Assembly: GCA_028752905.1 (NCBI GenBank)
Contig: JAQNBH010000299.1
Span: 404,501 to 468,500, forward strand
From: Cladorhizidae sp. MBARI D1340-BT2
Taxonomy: Eukaryota; Porifera; Demospongiae; Poecilosclerida; Cladorhizidae
DNA: 64,000 nucleotides
Direction of reading: 5' to 3'
In this document: positions 34,741 to 48,515 of the stretch, piece after piece
Layout of the letters: every line of letters starts with the position of its first letter
How positions within the stretch are numbered: position 1 is the stretch's first letter
Position numbers and translations under genes: made by a program
Notes under the pieces: model-generated
Database searches by the model: none
Told to the model about the DNA's origin: nothing
What the model saw: the letters and a program-made list of their open reading frames with translations, nothing else

Positions 34741-37700
34741 CTAGTTGGTATGTAGTCAGTCCTACCTGTACTGCCATGCTAGTTGGTATGTAGTCAGTCC
34801 TACCTGTACTGCCATGCTAGTTGGTATGTAGTCAGTCCTACCTGTACTGCCATGCTAGTTGGTATGTAGTCAGTCCTACCTGTACTGCCATGTTAGTTGG
34901 TGTGTAGTCCTACCTGTACTGCCATGCTAGTTGGTGTGTAGTCCTACCTGTACTGCCATGCTAGTTGGTGTGTAGTCCTACCTGTACTGCCATGCTAGTT
35001 GGTGTGTAGTCCTACCTGTACTGCCATGCTAGTTGGTGTGTAGTCCTACCTGTACTGCCATGCTAGTTGGTGTGTAGTCCTACCTGTACTGTCATGCTAG
35101 TTGGTGTGTAGTCCTACCTGTACTGCCATGCTAGTTGGTGTGTAGTCCTACCTGTACTGCCATGCTAGTTGGTGTGTAGTCCTACCTGTACTGCCATGCT
35201 AGTTGGTGTGTAGTCCTACCTGTACTGCCATGCTAGTTGGTGTATAGTCCTACCTGTACTGCCATGCTAGTTGGTGTGTAGTCCTACCTGTACTGCCATG
35301 CTAGTTGGTGTGTAGTCCTACCTGTACTGCCATGCTAGTTGGTGTGCAGTCCTACCTGTACTGCCATGCTAGTTGGTGTATAGTCCTACCTGTACTGCCA
35401 TGCTAGTTGGTGTGCAGTCCTACCTGTACTGCCATGCTAGTTGGTGTATAGTCCTACCTGTACTGCCATGCTAGTTGGTGTGTAGTCCTACCTGTACTGC
35501 CATGCTAGTTGGTGTGTAGTCCTACCTGTACTGCCATGCTAGTTGGTGTGTAGTCCTACCTGTACTGCCATGCTAGTTGGTGTGTAGTCCTACCTGTACT
35601 GCCATGCTAGTTGGTGTGTAGTCCTACCTGTACTGCCATGCTAGTTGGTGTGTAGTCCTACCTGTACTGCCATGCTAGTTGGTGTGTAGTCCTACCTGTA
35701 CTGCCATGCTAGTTGGTGTGTAGTCCTACCTGTACTGCCATGCTAGTTGGTGTGTAGTCCTACTTGTACTGCCATGCTAGTTGGTGTATAGTCCTGCCTG
35801 TACTGCCATGCTAGTTGGTGTGTAGTCCTACCTGTACTGCCATGCTAGTTGGTGTGTAGTCCTACTTGTACTGCCATGCTAGTTGGTGTGTAGTCGTACC
35901 TGTACTGCCATGCTAGTTGGTGTGCAGTCCTACATGCACTGCCATGCTAGTTGGTGTGTAGTCCTACCTGTACTGCCATGCTAGTTGGTGTGTAGTCCTA
36001 CCTGTACTGCCATGCTAGTTGGTGTATAGTCCTACCTGTACTGCCATGCTAGTTGGTGTGTAGTCCTACCTGTACTGCCATGCTAGTTGGTGTGTAGTCC
36101 TACCTGTACTGCCATGCTAGTTGGTGTATAGTCCTACCTGTACTGCCATGCTAGTTGGTGTGTAGTCCTACCTGTACTGCCATGCTAGTTGGTGTGTAGT
36201 CCTACCTGTACTGCCATGCTAGTTGGTGTATAGTCCTACCTGTACTGCCATGCTAGTTGGTGTATAGTCCTACCTGTACTGCCATGCTAGTTGGTGTATA
36301 GTCCTACCTGTACTACCATGCTAGTTGGTGTGTAGTCCTATTGTACTGCCATGCTAGTTGGTGTGTAGTCCTACCTGTACTGCCATGCTAGTTGGTGTAT
36401 AGTCCTACCTATACTGCCATGCTAGTTGGTGTATAGTCCTACCTGTACTGCCATGCTAGTTGGTGTATAGTCCTACCTGTACTGCCATGCTAGTTGGTGT
36501 GTAGTCCTACCTGTACTGCCATGCTAGTTGGTGTGTAGTCCTACCTGTATACTGCCATGCTAGTTGGTGTATAGTCCTACCTGTACTGCCATGCTAGTTG
36601 GTGTGTAGTCCTACCTGTACTGCCATGCTAGTTGGTGTGCAGTCCTACCGGTACTGCCATGCTAGTTGGTGTGTAGTCCTACCTGTACTGCCATGCTAGT
36701 TGGTATGTAGTCCTACCTGTACTGCCATGCTAGTTGGTGTATAGTCCTACCTGTACTGCCATGCTAGTTGGTGTGTAGTCCTACCTGTACTGCCATGCTA
36801 GTTGGTGTGTAGTCCTACCTGTACTGCCATGCTAGTTGGTGTGTAGTCCTACCTGTACTGCCATGCTAGTTGGTGTGTAGTCCTACCTGTACTGCCATGC
36901 TAGTTGGTGTGTAGTCCTACCTGTACTGCCATGCTAGTTGGTGTGTAGTCCTACCTGTACTGCCATGCTAGTTGGTGTGTAGTCCTACCTGTACTGCCAT
37001 GCTAGTTGGTGTGTAGTCCTACCTGTACTGCCATGCTAGTTGGTGTGTAGTCCTACCTGTATACTGCCATGCTAGTTGGTGTGTAGTCCTACCTGTACTG
37101 CCATGCTAGTTGGTGTGTAGTCCTACCTGTACTGCCATGCTAGTTGGTGTATAGTCCTACCTGTACTGCCATGCTAGTTGGTGTGTAGTCCTACCTGTAC
37201 TGCCATGCTAGTTGGTGTATAGTCCTGCCTGTACTGCCATGCTAGTTGGTGTGTAGTCCTACCTGTACTGCCATGCTAGTTGGTGTATAGTCCTACCTGT
37301 ACTGCCATGCTAGTTGGTGTATAGTCCTACCTGTACTGCCATGCTAGTTGGTGTGTAGTCCTACTTGTACTGCCATGCTAGTTGGTGTGTAGTCCTACCT
37401 GTACTGCCATCCTAGTTGGTGTGCAGTCCTACTTGTACTGCCATGCTAGTTGGTGTGTAGTCCTACCTGTACTGCCATGCTAGTTGGTGTGTAGTCCTAC
37501 CTGTACTGCCATGCTAGTTGGTGTGTAGTCCTACCTGTACTGCCATGCTAGTTGGTGTGTAGTCCTACCTGTACTGCCATGCTAGTTGGTGTGTAGTCCT
37601 ACCTGTACTGCCATGCTAGTTGGTGTGTAGTCCTACTTGTACTGCCATGCTAGTTGGTGTGTAGTCCTACCTGTACTGCCATGCTAGTTGGTGTGTAGTC

Positions 37701-40700
37701 CTACTTGTACTGCCATGCTAGTTGGTGTGTAGTCCTACCTGTACTGCCATGCTAGTTGGTGTGTAGTCCTACCTGTACTGCCATGCTAGTTGGTGTATAG
37801 TCCTACCTGTACTGCCATGCTAGTTGGTGTGTAGTCCTACCTGTACTGCCATGCTAGTTGGTGTGTAGTCCTACCTGTACTGCCATGCTAGTTGGTGTAT
37901 AGTCCTGCCTGTACTACCATGCTAGTTGGTGTGTAGTCCTACCTGTACTGCCATGCTAGTTGGTGTATAGTCCTACCTGTACTGCCATGCTAGTTGGTGT
38001 GTAGTCCTACCTGTACTGCCATGCTAGTTGGTGTGTAGTCCTACCTGTACTGCCATGCTAGTTGGTGTGTAGTCCTACCTGTACTGCCATGCTAGTTGGT
38101 GTATAGTCATACCTGTACTGCCATGCTAGTTGGTGTGTAGTCCTACCTGTACTGCCATGCTAGTTGGTGTGTAGTCCTACCTGTACTGCCATGCTAGTTG
38201 GTGTGTAGTCCTACCTGTACTGCCATGCTAGTTGGTGTGTAGTCCTACCTGTACTGCCATGCTAGTTGGTGTGTAGTCCTACCTGTACTGCCATGCTAGT
38301 TGGTGTGTAGTCCTACCTGTACTGCCATGCTAGTTGGTGTGTAGTCCTACCTGTACTGCCATGCTAGTTGGTGTGTAGTCCTACCTGTAATGCCATGATA
38401 GTTGGTGTGTAGTCCTACCTGTACTGCCATGCTAGTTGGTGTATAGTCCTACCTGTACTGCCATGCTAGTTGGTGTATAGTCCTACCTGTACTGCCATGC
38501 TAGTTGGTGTGTAGTCCTACCTGTACTGCCATGCTAGTTGGTGTATAGTCCTGCCTGTACTGCCATGCTAGTTGGTGTGTAGTCCTACCTGTACTGCCAT
38601 GCTAGTTGGTGTGTAGTCCTACCTGTACTGCCATGCTAGTTGGTGTATAGTCATACCTGTACTGCCATGCTAGTTGGTGTGTAGTCCTACCTGTACTGCC
38701 ATGCTAGTTGGTGTGTAGTCCTACCTGTACTGCCATGCTAGTTGGTGTGTAGTCCTACCTGTACTGCCATGCTAGTTGGTGTGTAGTCCTACCTGTACTG
38801 CCATGCTAGTTGGTGTGTAGTCCTACCTGTACTGCCATGCTAGTTGGTGTGTAGTCCTACCTGTACTGCCATGCTAGTTGGTGTATAGTCCTACAGTACC
38901 TGTACTGCCATGCTAGTTGGTGTGTAGTCCTACCTGTACTGCCATGCTAGTTGGTGTGTAGTCCTACCTGTACTGCCATGCTAGTTGGTGTGTAGTCCTA
39001 CCTGTACTGCCATGCTAGTTGGTGTATAGTCCTACCTGTACTGCCATGCTAGTTGGTGTATAGTCCTGCCTGTACTGCCATGCTAGTTGGTGTGTAGTCC
39101 TACCTGTACTGCCATGCTAGTTGGTGTATAGTCCTACCTGTACTGCCATGCTAGTTGGTGTGTAGTCCTGCCTGTACTGCCATGCTAGTTGGTGTGTAGT
39201 CCTACCTGTACTGCCATGCTAGTTGGTGTGTAGTCCTGCCTGTACTGCCATGCTAGTTGGTGTGTAGTCCTACCTGTACTGCCATGCTAGTTGGTGTGTA
39301 GTCCTACCTGTACTGCCATGCTAGTTGGTGTGTAGTCCTACCTGTACTGCCATGCTAGTTGGTGTGTAGTCCTACCTGTACTGCCATGCTAGTTGGTGTA
39401 TAGTCCTACTGTACTGCCATGCTAGTTGGTGTGTAGTCCTACCTGTACTGCCATGCTAGTTGGTGTATAGTCCTGCCTGTACTGCCATGCTAGTTGGTGT
39501 GTAGTCCTACCTGTACTGCCATGCTAGTTGGTGTATAGTCCTACCTGTACTGCCATGCTAGTTGGTGTGTAGTCCTACCTGTACTGCCATGCTAGTTGGT
39601 GTGTAGTCCTACCTGTACTGCCATGCTAGTTGGTGTGTAGTCCTACCTGTACTGCCATGCTAGTTGGTGTGTAGTCCTACCTGTACTGCCATCCTAGTTG
39701 GTGTGCAGTCCTAACTGTACTGCCATGCTAGTTGGTGTATAGTCCTACCTGTACTGCCATGCTAGTTGGTGTGTAGTCCTACCTGTACTGCCATGCTAGT
39801 TGGTGTGTAGTCCTACCTGTACTGCCATGCTAGTTGGTGTGTAGTCCTACCTGTACTGCCATCCTAGTTGGTGTGCAGTCCTAACTGTACTGCCATGCTA
39901 GTTGGTGTGTAGTCCTAACTGTACTGCCATGCTAGTTGGTGTATAGTCCTACCTGTACTGCCATGCTAGTTGGTGTATAGTCCTATCTGTACTGCCATGC
40001 TAGTTGGTGTGTAGTCCTACCTGTACTGCCATGCTAGTTGGTGTGTAGTCCTGCCTGTACTGCCATGCTAGTTGGTGTGTAGTCCTACCTGTACTGCCAT
40101 GCTAGTTGGTGTGTAGTCCTACCTGTGCTGCCATGCTAGTTGGTGTGTAGTCCTACCTGTACTGCCATGCTAGTTGGTGTGTAGTCCTACCTGTACTGCC
40201 ATGCTAGTTGGTGTATAGTCCTACCTGTACTGCCATGCTAGTTGGTGTGTAGTCCTACCTGTACTGCCATGCTAGTTGGTGTATAGTCCTACCTGTACTG
40301 CCATGCTAGTTGGTGTGTAGTCCTACCTGTACTGCCATGCTAGTTGGTGTGTAGTCCTACCTGTACTGCCATGCTAGTTGGTGTGTAGTCCTACCTGTAC
40401 TGCCATGCTAGTTGGTGTATAGTCCTGCCTGTACTGCCATGCTAGTTGGTGTGTAGTCCTACCTGTACTGCCATGCTAGTTGGTGTATAGTCCTGCCTGT
40501 ACTGCCATGCTAGTTGGTGTGTAGTCCTACCTGTACTGCCATGCTAGTTGGTGTATAGTCCTACCTGTACTGCCATGATAGTTGGTGTGTAGTCCTACCT
40601 GTACTGCCATGCTAGTTGGTGTATAGTCCTACCTGTACTGCCATGCTAGTTGGTGTATAGTCCTACCTATGCTAGTTGGTGTGTAGTCCTACCTGTACTG

Positions 40701-43700
40701 CCATGCTAGTTGGTGTATAGTCCTGCCTGTACTGCCATGCTAGTTGGTGTGTAGTCCTACCTGTACTGCCATGCTAGTTGGTGTGTAGTCCTACCTGTAC
40801 TGCCATGCTAGTTGGTGTGTAGTCCTACCTGTACTGCCATGCTAGTTGGTGTGTAGTCCTACCTGTACTGCCATGCTAGTTGGTGTGTAGTCCTGCCTGT
40901 ACTGCCATGCTAGTTGGTGTGTAGTCCTACCTGTACTGCCATGCTAGTTGGTGTATAGTCCTACCTGTACTGCCATGCTAGTTGGTGTGTAGTCCTGCCT
41001 GTACTGCCATGCTAGTTGGTGTGTAGTCCTACCTGTACTGCCATGCTAGTTGGTGTGTAGTCCTGCCTGTACTGCCATGCTAGTTGGTGTGTAGTCCTAC
41101 CTGTACTGCCGTGCTAGTTGGTGTGTAGTCCTACCTGTACTGCCATGCTAGTTGGTGTGTAGTCCTACCTGTACTGCCATGGTAGTTGGTGTGTAGTCCT
41201 ACCTGTACTGCCATGCTAGTTGGTGTATAGTCCTACCTGTACTGCCATGCTAGTTGGTGTGTAGTCCTACCTGTACTGCCATGCTAGTTGGTGTATAGTC
41301 CTGCCTGTACTGCCATGCTAGTTGGTGTGTAGTCCTACCTGTACTGCCATGCTAGTTGGTGTATAGTCCTACCTGTACTGCCATGCTAGTTGGTGTGTAG
41401 TCCTACCTGTACTGCCATGCTAGTTGGTGTATAGTCCTACCTGTACTGCCATGCTAGTTGGTGTGTAGTCCTACCTGTACTGCCATGCTAGTTGGTGTGT
41501 AGTCCTACCTGTACTGCCATGCTAGTTGGTGAGTAGTCCTACCTGTACTGCCATCCTAGTTGGTGTGCAGTCCTAACTGTACTGCCATGCTAGTTGGTGT
41601 GTAGTCCTAACTGTACTGCCATGCTAGTTGGTGTATAGTCCTACCTGTACTGCCATGCTAGTTGGATAGTCCTATCTGTACTGCCATGCTTGTTGGTGTG
41701 TAGTCCTACCTGTACTGCCATGCTAGTTGGTGTGTAGTCCTACCTGTACTGCCATGCTAGTTGGTGTATAGTCCTACCTGTACTGCCATGCTAGTTGGTG
41801 TGTAGTCCTACCTGTACTGCCATGCTAGTTGGTGTGTAGTCCTGCCTGTACTGCCATGCTAGTTGGTGTATAGTCCTACCTGTACTGCCATGCTAGTTGG
41901 TGTGTAGTCCTACCTGTACTGCCATGCTAGTTGGTGTGTAGTCCTACCTGTACTGCCATGCTAGTTGGTGTGTAGTCCTACCTGTACTGCCATACTAGTT
42001 GGTGTATAGTCCTGCCTGTACTGCCATGCTAGTTGGTGTGTAGTCCTACCTGTACTGCCATGCTAGTTGGTGTGTAGTCCTACCTGTACTGCCATGCTAG
42101 TTGGTGTGTAGTCCTACCTGTACTGCCATGCTAGTTGGTGTGTAGTCCTACCTGTACTGCCATGCTAGTTGGTGTATAGTCCTACCTGTACTGCCATGCT
42201 AGTTGGTGTGTAGTCCTACCTGTACTGCCATGCTAGTTGGTGTGTAGTCCTACCTGTACTGCCATGCTAGTTGGTGTGTAGTCCTACCTGTACTGCCATG
42301 CTAGTTGGTGTATAGTCCTACCTGTACTGCCATGCTAGTTGGTGTGTAGTCCTACCTGTACTGCCATGCTAGTTGGTGTGTAGTCCTACCTGTACTGCCA
42401 TGCTAGTTGGTGTGTAGTCCTACCTGTACTGCCATGCTAGTTGGTGTATAGTCCTACCTATGCTAGTTGGTGTGTAGTCCTACCTGTACTGCCATGCTAG
42501 TTGGTGTATAGTCCTGCCTGTACTGCCATGCTAGTTGGTGTGTAGTCCTACCTGTACTGCCATGCTAGTTGGTGTGTAGTCCTACCTGTACTGCCATGCT
42601 AGTTGGTGTGTAGTCCTGCCTGTACTGCCATGCTAGTTGGTGTATAGTCCTACCTGTACTGCCATGCTAGTTGGTGTGTAGTCCTACCTGTACTGCCATG
42701 CTAGTTGGTGTGTAGTCCTACCTGCACTGCCATGCTAGTTGGTGTGTAGTCCTACCTGTACTGCCATGCTAGTTGGTGTATAGTCCTGCCTGTACTGCCA
42801 TGCTAGTTGGTGTGTAGTCCTACCTGTACTGCCATGCTAGTTGGTGTGTAGTCCTACCTGTACTGCCATGCTAGTTGGTGTATAGTCCTACCTGTACTGC
42901 CATGATAGTTGGTGTGTAGTCCTACCTGTACTGCCATGCTAGTTGGTGTGTAGTCCTACCTGTACTGCCATGCTAGTTGGTGTCTAGTCCTACCTGTACT
43001 GCCATGCTAGTTGGTGTGTAGTCCTACCTGTACTGCCATGCTAGTTGGTGTGTAGTCCTACCTGTACTGCCATGCTAGTTGGTGTGTAGTCCTACCTGTA
43101 CTGCCATGCTAGTTGGTGTATAGTCCTGCCTGTACTGCCATGCTAGTTGGTGTCTAGTCCTACCTGTATACTGCCATACTAGTTGGTGTGTAGTCCTACC
43201 TGTACTGCCATGCTAGTTGGTGTGTAGTCCTACCTGTACTGCCATGCTAGTTGGTGTGTAGTCCTACCTGTACTGCCATGCTAGTTGGTGTGTAGTCCTA
43301 CCTGTACTGCCATGCTAGTTGGTGTGTAGTCCTACCTGTACTGCCATGCTAGTTGGTGTGTAGTCCTACCTGTACTTCCATGCTAGTTGGTGTATAGTCC
43401 TGCCTGTACTGCCATGCTAGTTGGTGTGTAGTCCTACCTGTACTGCCATGCTACATAGTTGGTGTGTAGTCCTACCTGTACTGCCATGCTAGTTGGTGTG
43501 TAGTCCTACCTGTACTGCCATGCTAGTTGGTGTGTAGTCCTACCTGTACTGCCATGCTAGTTGGTGTATAGTCCTACCTGTACTGCCATGCTAGTTGGTG
43601 TGTAGTCCTACCTGTACTGCCATGCTAGTTGGTGTATAGTCCTACCTGTACTGCCATGCTAGTTGGTGTGTAGTCCTGCCTGTACTGCCATGCTAGTTGG

Positions 43701-46203
43701 TGTGTAGTCCTACCTGTACTGCCATGCTAGTTGGTGTGTAGTCCTGCCTGTACTGCCATGCTAGTTGGTGTGTAGTCCTACCTGTACTGCCATGCTAGTT
43801 GGTGTGTAGTCCTACCTGTACTGCGATGCTAGTTGGTGTGTAGTCCTACCTGTACTGCCATGCTAGTTGGTGTGTAGTCCTACCTGTACTGCCATGCTAG
43901 TTGGTGTATAGTCCTACCTGTACTGCCATGCTAGTTGGTGTGTAGTCCTACCTGTACTGCCATGCTAGTTGGTGTATAGTCCTGCCTGTACTGCCATGGT
44001 AGTTGGTGTGTAGTCCTACCTGTACTGCCATGCTAGTTGGTGTATAGTCCTACCTGTACTGCCATGCTAGTTGGTGTATAGTCCTACCTGTTCTGCCATG
44101 CTAGTTGGTGTGTAGTCCTACCTGTACTGCCATGCTAGTTGGTGTGTAGTCCTACATGTACCTGTACTGCCATGCTAGTTGGTGTGTAGTCCTACCTGTG
44201 CTGCCATGCTAGTTGGTGTGTAGTCCTACCTGTACTGCCATGCTAGTTGGTGTGTAGTCCTACCTGTACTGCCATGCTAGTTGGTGTGTAGTCCTACCTG
44301 TACTGCCATGCTAGTTGGTGTGTAGTCCTACTTGTACTGCCATGCTAGTTGGTGTGTAGTCCTACCTGTACTGCCATGCTAGTTGGTGTGTAGTCCTACC
44401 TGTACTGCCATGCTAGTTGGTGTGTAGTCCTACCTGTACTGCCATGCTAGTTGGTGTGTAGTCCTACCTGTACTGCCATGCTAGTTGGTGTATAGTCCTA
44501 CAGTACCTGTACTGCCATGCTAGTTGGTGTGTAGTCCTACCTGTACTGCCATGCTAGTTGGTGTGTAGTCCTACCTGTACTGCCATGCTAGTTGGTGTGT
44601 AGTCCTACCTGTACTGCCATGCTAGTTGGTGTATAGTCCTACAGTACCTGTACTGCCATGCTAGTTGGTGTGTAGTCCTACCTGTACTGCCATGCTAGTT
44701 GGTGTGTAGTCCTACCTGTACTGCCATGCTAGTTGGTGTATAGTCCTACCTGTACTGCCATGCTAGTTGGTGTATAGTCCTGCCTGTACTGCCATGCTAG
44801 TTGGTGTGTAGTCCTACCTGTACTGCCATGCTAGTTGGTGTATAGTCCTACCTGTACTGCCATGCTAGTTGGTGTGTAGTCCTGCCTGTACTGCCATGCT
44901 AGTTGGTGTGTAGTCCTACCTGTACTGCCATGCTAGTTGGTGTGTAGTCCTGCCTGTACTGCCATGCTAGTTGGTGTGTAGTCCTACCTGTACTGCCATG
45001 CTAGTTGGTGTGTAGTCCTACCTGTACTGCCATGCTAGTTGGTGTGTAGTCCTACCTGTACTGCCATGCTAGTTGGTGTGTAGTCCTACCTGTACTGCCA
45101 TGCTAGTTGGTGTATAGTCCTACCTGTACTGCCATGCTAGTTGGTGTGTAGTCCTACTGTACTGCCATGCTAGTTGGTGTATAGTCCTGCCTGTACTGCC
45201 ATGCTAGTTGGTGTGTAGTCCTACCTGTACTGCCATGCTAGTTGGTGTATAGTCCTACCTGTACTGCCATGCTAGTTGGTGTGTAGTCCTACCTGTACTG
45301 CCATGCTAGTTGGTGTATAGTCCTACCTGTACTGCCATGCTAGTTGGTGTGTAGTCCTACCTGTACTGCCATGCTAGTTGGTGTGTAGTCCTACCTGTAC
45401 TGCCATGCTAGTTGGTGTGTAGTCCTACCTGTACTGCCATCCTAGTTGGTGTGCAGTCCTAACTGTACTGCCATGCTAGTTGGTGTGTAGTCCTAACTGT
45501 ACTGCCATGCTAGTTGGTGTATAGTCCTACCTGTACTGCCATGCTAGTTGGTGTATAGTCCTATCTGTACTGCCATGCTAGTTGGTGTGTAGTCCTACCT
45601 GTACTGCCATGCTAGTTGGTGTGTAGTCCTACCTGTACTGCCATGCTAGTTGGTGTGTAGTCCTACCTGCACTGCCATGCTAGTTGGTGTGTAGTCCTAC
45701 CTGTACTGCCATGCTAGTTGGTGTATAGTCCTACCTGTACTGCCATGCTAGTTGGTGTGTAGTCCTACCTGTACTGCCATGCTAGTTGGTGTGTGGTCCT
45801 ACCTGTACTGCCATGCTAGTTGGTGTATAGTCCTACCTGTTCTGCCATGCTAGTTGGTGTGTAGTCCTACCTGTACTGCCATGCTAGTTGGTGTGTAGTC
45901 CTACCTGTACTGCCATGCTAGTTGGTGTGTAGTCCTACCTGTGCTGCCATGCTAGTTGGTGTGTAGTCCTACCTGTACTGCCATGCTAGTTGGTGTGTAG
46001 TCCTACCTGTACTGCCATGCTAGTTGGTGTGTAGTCCTACCTGTGCTGCCATGCTAGTTGGTGTGTAGTCCTACCTGTACTGCCATGCTAGTTGGTGTGT
46101 AGTCCTACCTGTACTGCCATGCTAGTTGGTGTGTAGTCCTACCTGTACTGCCATGCTAGTTGGTGTATAGTCCTACCTGTACTGCCATGCTAGTTGGTGT
46201 GTG
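34741..46203. repeat. 34-bp minisatellite (ctagttggtgtgtag type), copy 2, about 337 units
   Basis: This 11.5-kb array has the same unit as 14,751-17,513. Like copy 1 it begins with units carrying the 4-bp gtca insertion, and it shares the rare variant cagtcctacatgcactg (15,009 and about 35,927). Rare variants show long internal duplications: cctacagtacc, cctactgtact and ccatcctag each recur exactly 5,748 bases apart. About one unit in several carries gtatag or cctgcc in place of gtgtag or cctacc. Confidence 0.97.
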
Positions 46204-47475
46204 TCTAGCACACAGACATTGTCCAAGCCCTAACCCTAGTCATTGTCCAAACCTAACCTTAGTCATTGCATTCGGACATATATACATATATATATATAAT
46301 ATACATAGTAACACACTGACCACACCTCTTCACCCAAGTCTTATACGCTGACATACACACAGAGAAATGTGCCCCTCCCTCCCCATACGGACCTCCACCT
46401 CAAGCAAAGTGTACCAAGGGGACGTGTGTAAAGTATTTCTGGCGTGTGCTCACCTGTCGTATGTGGACATCTTCAAGAAATACCTCAGCAGTATAGTCAC
46501 ACCAACTAAGTTGTATTATCACCTCCTCAATGTCTGTCTGTGTGTGTGAACAAAATAACTGTTAAAGGTCAAAGTCCTAATTAGGTGGCATGAACATAAC
46601 TTGACGGAGCATTTCCCAAGTTGACCCTTAGCATAAGGTGCAAGGTCAAAGGTCAACGAGAAGGATCTGTCTTTTAATGACAGTTTTCAAGTTAATCTCT
46701 AGCAACCATCAGAGATGTCCCTAGCAACCATAAACTATGGGATAGCAGTGCTGTTATTAAATGTAGTCATGAAGAAGGTGCCCCTGTTGCAGGTAGCAAA
46801 TGTGGGTAGTGCATGACCATGGATTCTGTGCATTGTGCAGCACAAAGCTATGCTGCCAGTTTGCCCAGACCCTCTCCATGTGTGCATATTGAGAGGTAGG
46901 CTGGAGTGCCTAGAGCAACACATCAACCAACAAGTCTACTACTTTAGCCTTCCTTTACCAGTATTAGATCAACTCAATCAACTCAATCACAGACTTGCTT
47001 CTTCACCAGCATTGCAGGAGAGTAAGCCGTCACTAACCCATGTAGCGTTAAGTTTCACCTTGTGGCCTGTCCAACTTCAGTGACAAAGATTTTAAACGGC
47101 AACCACAACGAAGTCACAAATTAGCCCGTTTAGTTCCGTCACTGCAAGCCCAATTGAGGAACGACCCTTTACCTTGCCACACCCTCGACTACGCTATGAC
47201 TTATGACTCGAAGTTCGGCAGTGAGCAGGCTATTATTTTGATTCTTTTGCTCAGGAGGCGTAGGAGGAGGAATAGGAGAAGGCAGAACAGAGTGTGGGTA
47301 CGTCCAATATAGTAAATTGGGGTAAAAAAAAAGCCGTTTCCCTTAACTTTACCTTTTAAGAGCCAGAGTAAAGGATTTACTAAAAACACATGTGCCATCC
47401 TCTAGTACTTTACTATCAAATGATGACTACATAAATTAAAAAAATATATCCCATGTCCTATAATGAAATATTAAT
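46204..47475. other. Low-copy segment with two short duplicated ORFs (copy 2)
   Basis: Counterpart of 17,514-18,786, including frames at 46,367-46,549 and 46,835-47,083. The first is unchanged at protein level. The second has a 9-bp in-frame duplication of caactcaat. The segment ends at 47,475, where the 17-bp satellite starts. Confidence 0.6.
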
Positions 47476-48515
47476 GGTGTAATACCATGATAGGTATATA
47501 ACCATGCTAGGTGTATAACTATGCTAGGTGTATAACTATGCTAGGTGTATAGCCATGCTAGGTATATAGCCATGCTAGGTGTAATACCATGCTAGGTGTA
47601 TAACCATGCTAGGTGTATAACCATGCTAGGTGTATAACCATGGTAGGTGTATCACCATGCTAGGTGTATAACCATGCTACATAGGTGTATAACCATGCTA
47701 GGTGTATAACCATGCTAGGTGTATGACCATGCTAGGTGTATAACCATGCTAGGTGTATGACCATGCTAGGTATATAACCATGCTAGGTATATAACTATGC
47801 TAGGTGTATAACCATGCTAGGTGTATAACCATGCTAGGTGTATAGCCATGCTAGGTATATAACCATGCTAGGTATATAACTATGCTAGGTGTATAACCAT
47901 GCTAGGTGTATAACCATGCTAGGTGTATAGCCATGCTAGGTGTATAGCCATGCTAGGTGTATAACCATGCTAGGTGTATAATCATGCTAGGTGTATAACC
48001 ATGCTAGGTGTATAACCATGCTAGGTGTATAACCATGCTAGGTGTAATACCATGATAGGTGTAATACCATGCTAGGTGTATAACCTTGCTTGGTGTATAG
48101 CCATGCTAGGTGTATAACCATGCTAGGTATATAACCATGCTAGGTGTAATACCATGATAGGTATATAACCATGCTAGGTGTCTAACTATGCTAGGTGTAT
48201 AACCATGCTAGGTGTATAACCATGCTAGGTGTATAACCATGCTAGGTATATAACCATGCTAGGTGTATAACCATTCTAGGTATATAACCATATTAGGTGT
48301 ATAAACATGCTAGGTGTATAACCATGCAAGGTGTATAACCATGCTAGGTGTATATCTACATGTATGCTAGGTGTATAACCATGCTAGGTATATAACCATG
48401 CTAGGTGTATAACCATGCTAGGTGTATGACCATGCTAGGTATATAACCATGCTAGGTATATAACTATGCTAGGTGTATAACCATGCTAGGTGTATAACCA
48501 TGCTAAGGTGTATAG
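47476..48515. repeat. 17-bp satellite, third array, about 61 units
   Basis: Same ccatgctaggtgtataa family, with ccatggtagg and ctacatagg variants also seen at the start of the second array. It ends with a broken unit (tgctaaggtgtatag) joined to attggttctcac. Confidence 0.97.

Larger units (their letters stand above)
22677..47475. repeat. Large tandem duplication, module B
   Basis: This is collinear with 1-18,786. B differs by a shorter leading 17-bp array, no 635-bp piggyBac insertion, extra piggyBac sequence, about 12 bases lost in the NACHT remnant, a shorter 29-bp array, a longer poly-G run and a 34-bp array expanded to about 11.5 kb. Homology to A ends at 47,475 (attaat), where sequence switches to the 17-bp satellite. 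Confidence 0.9.
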
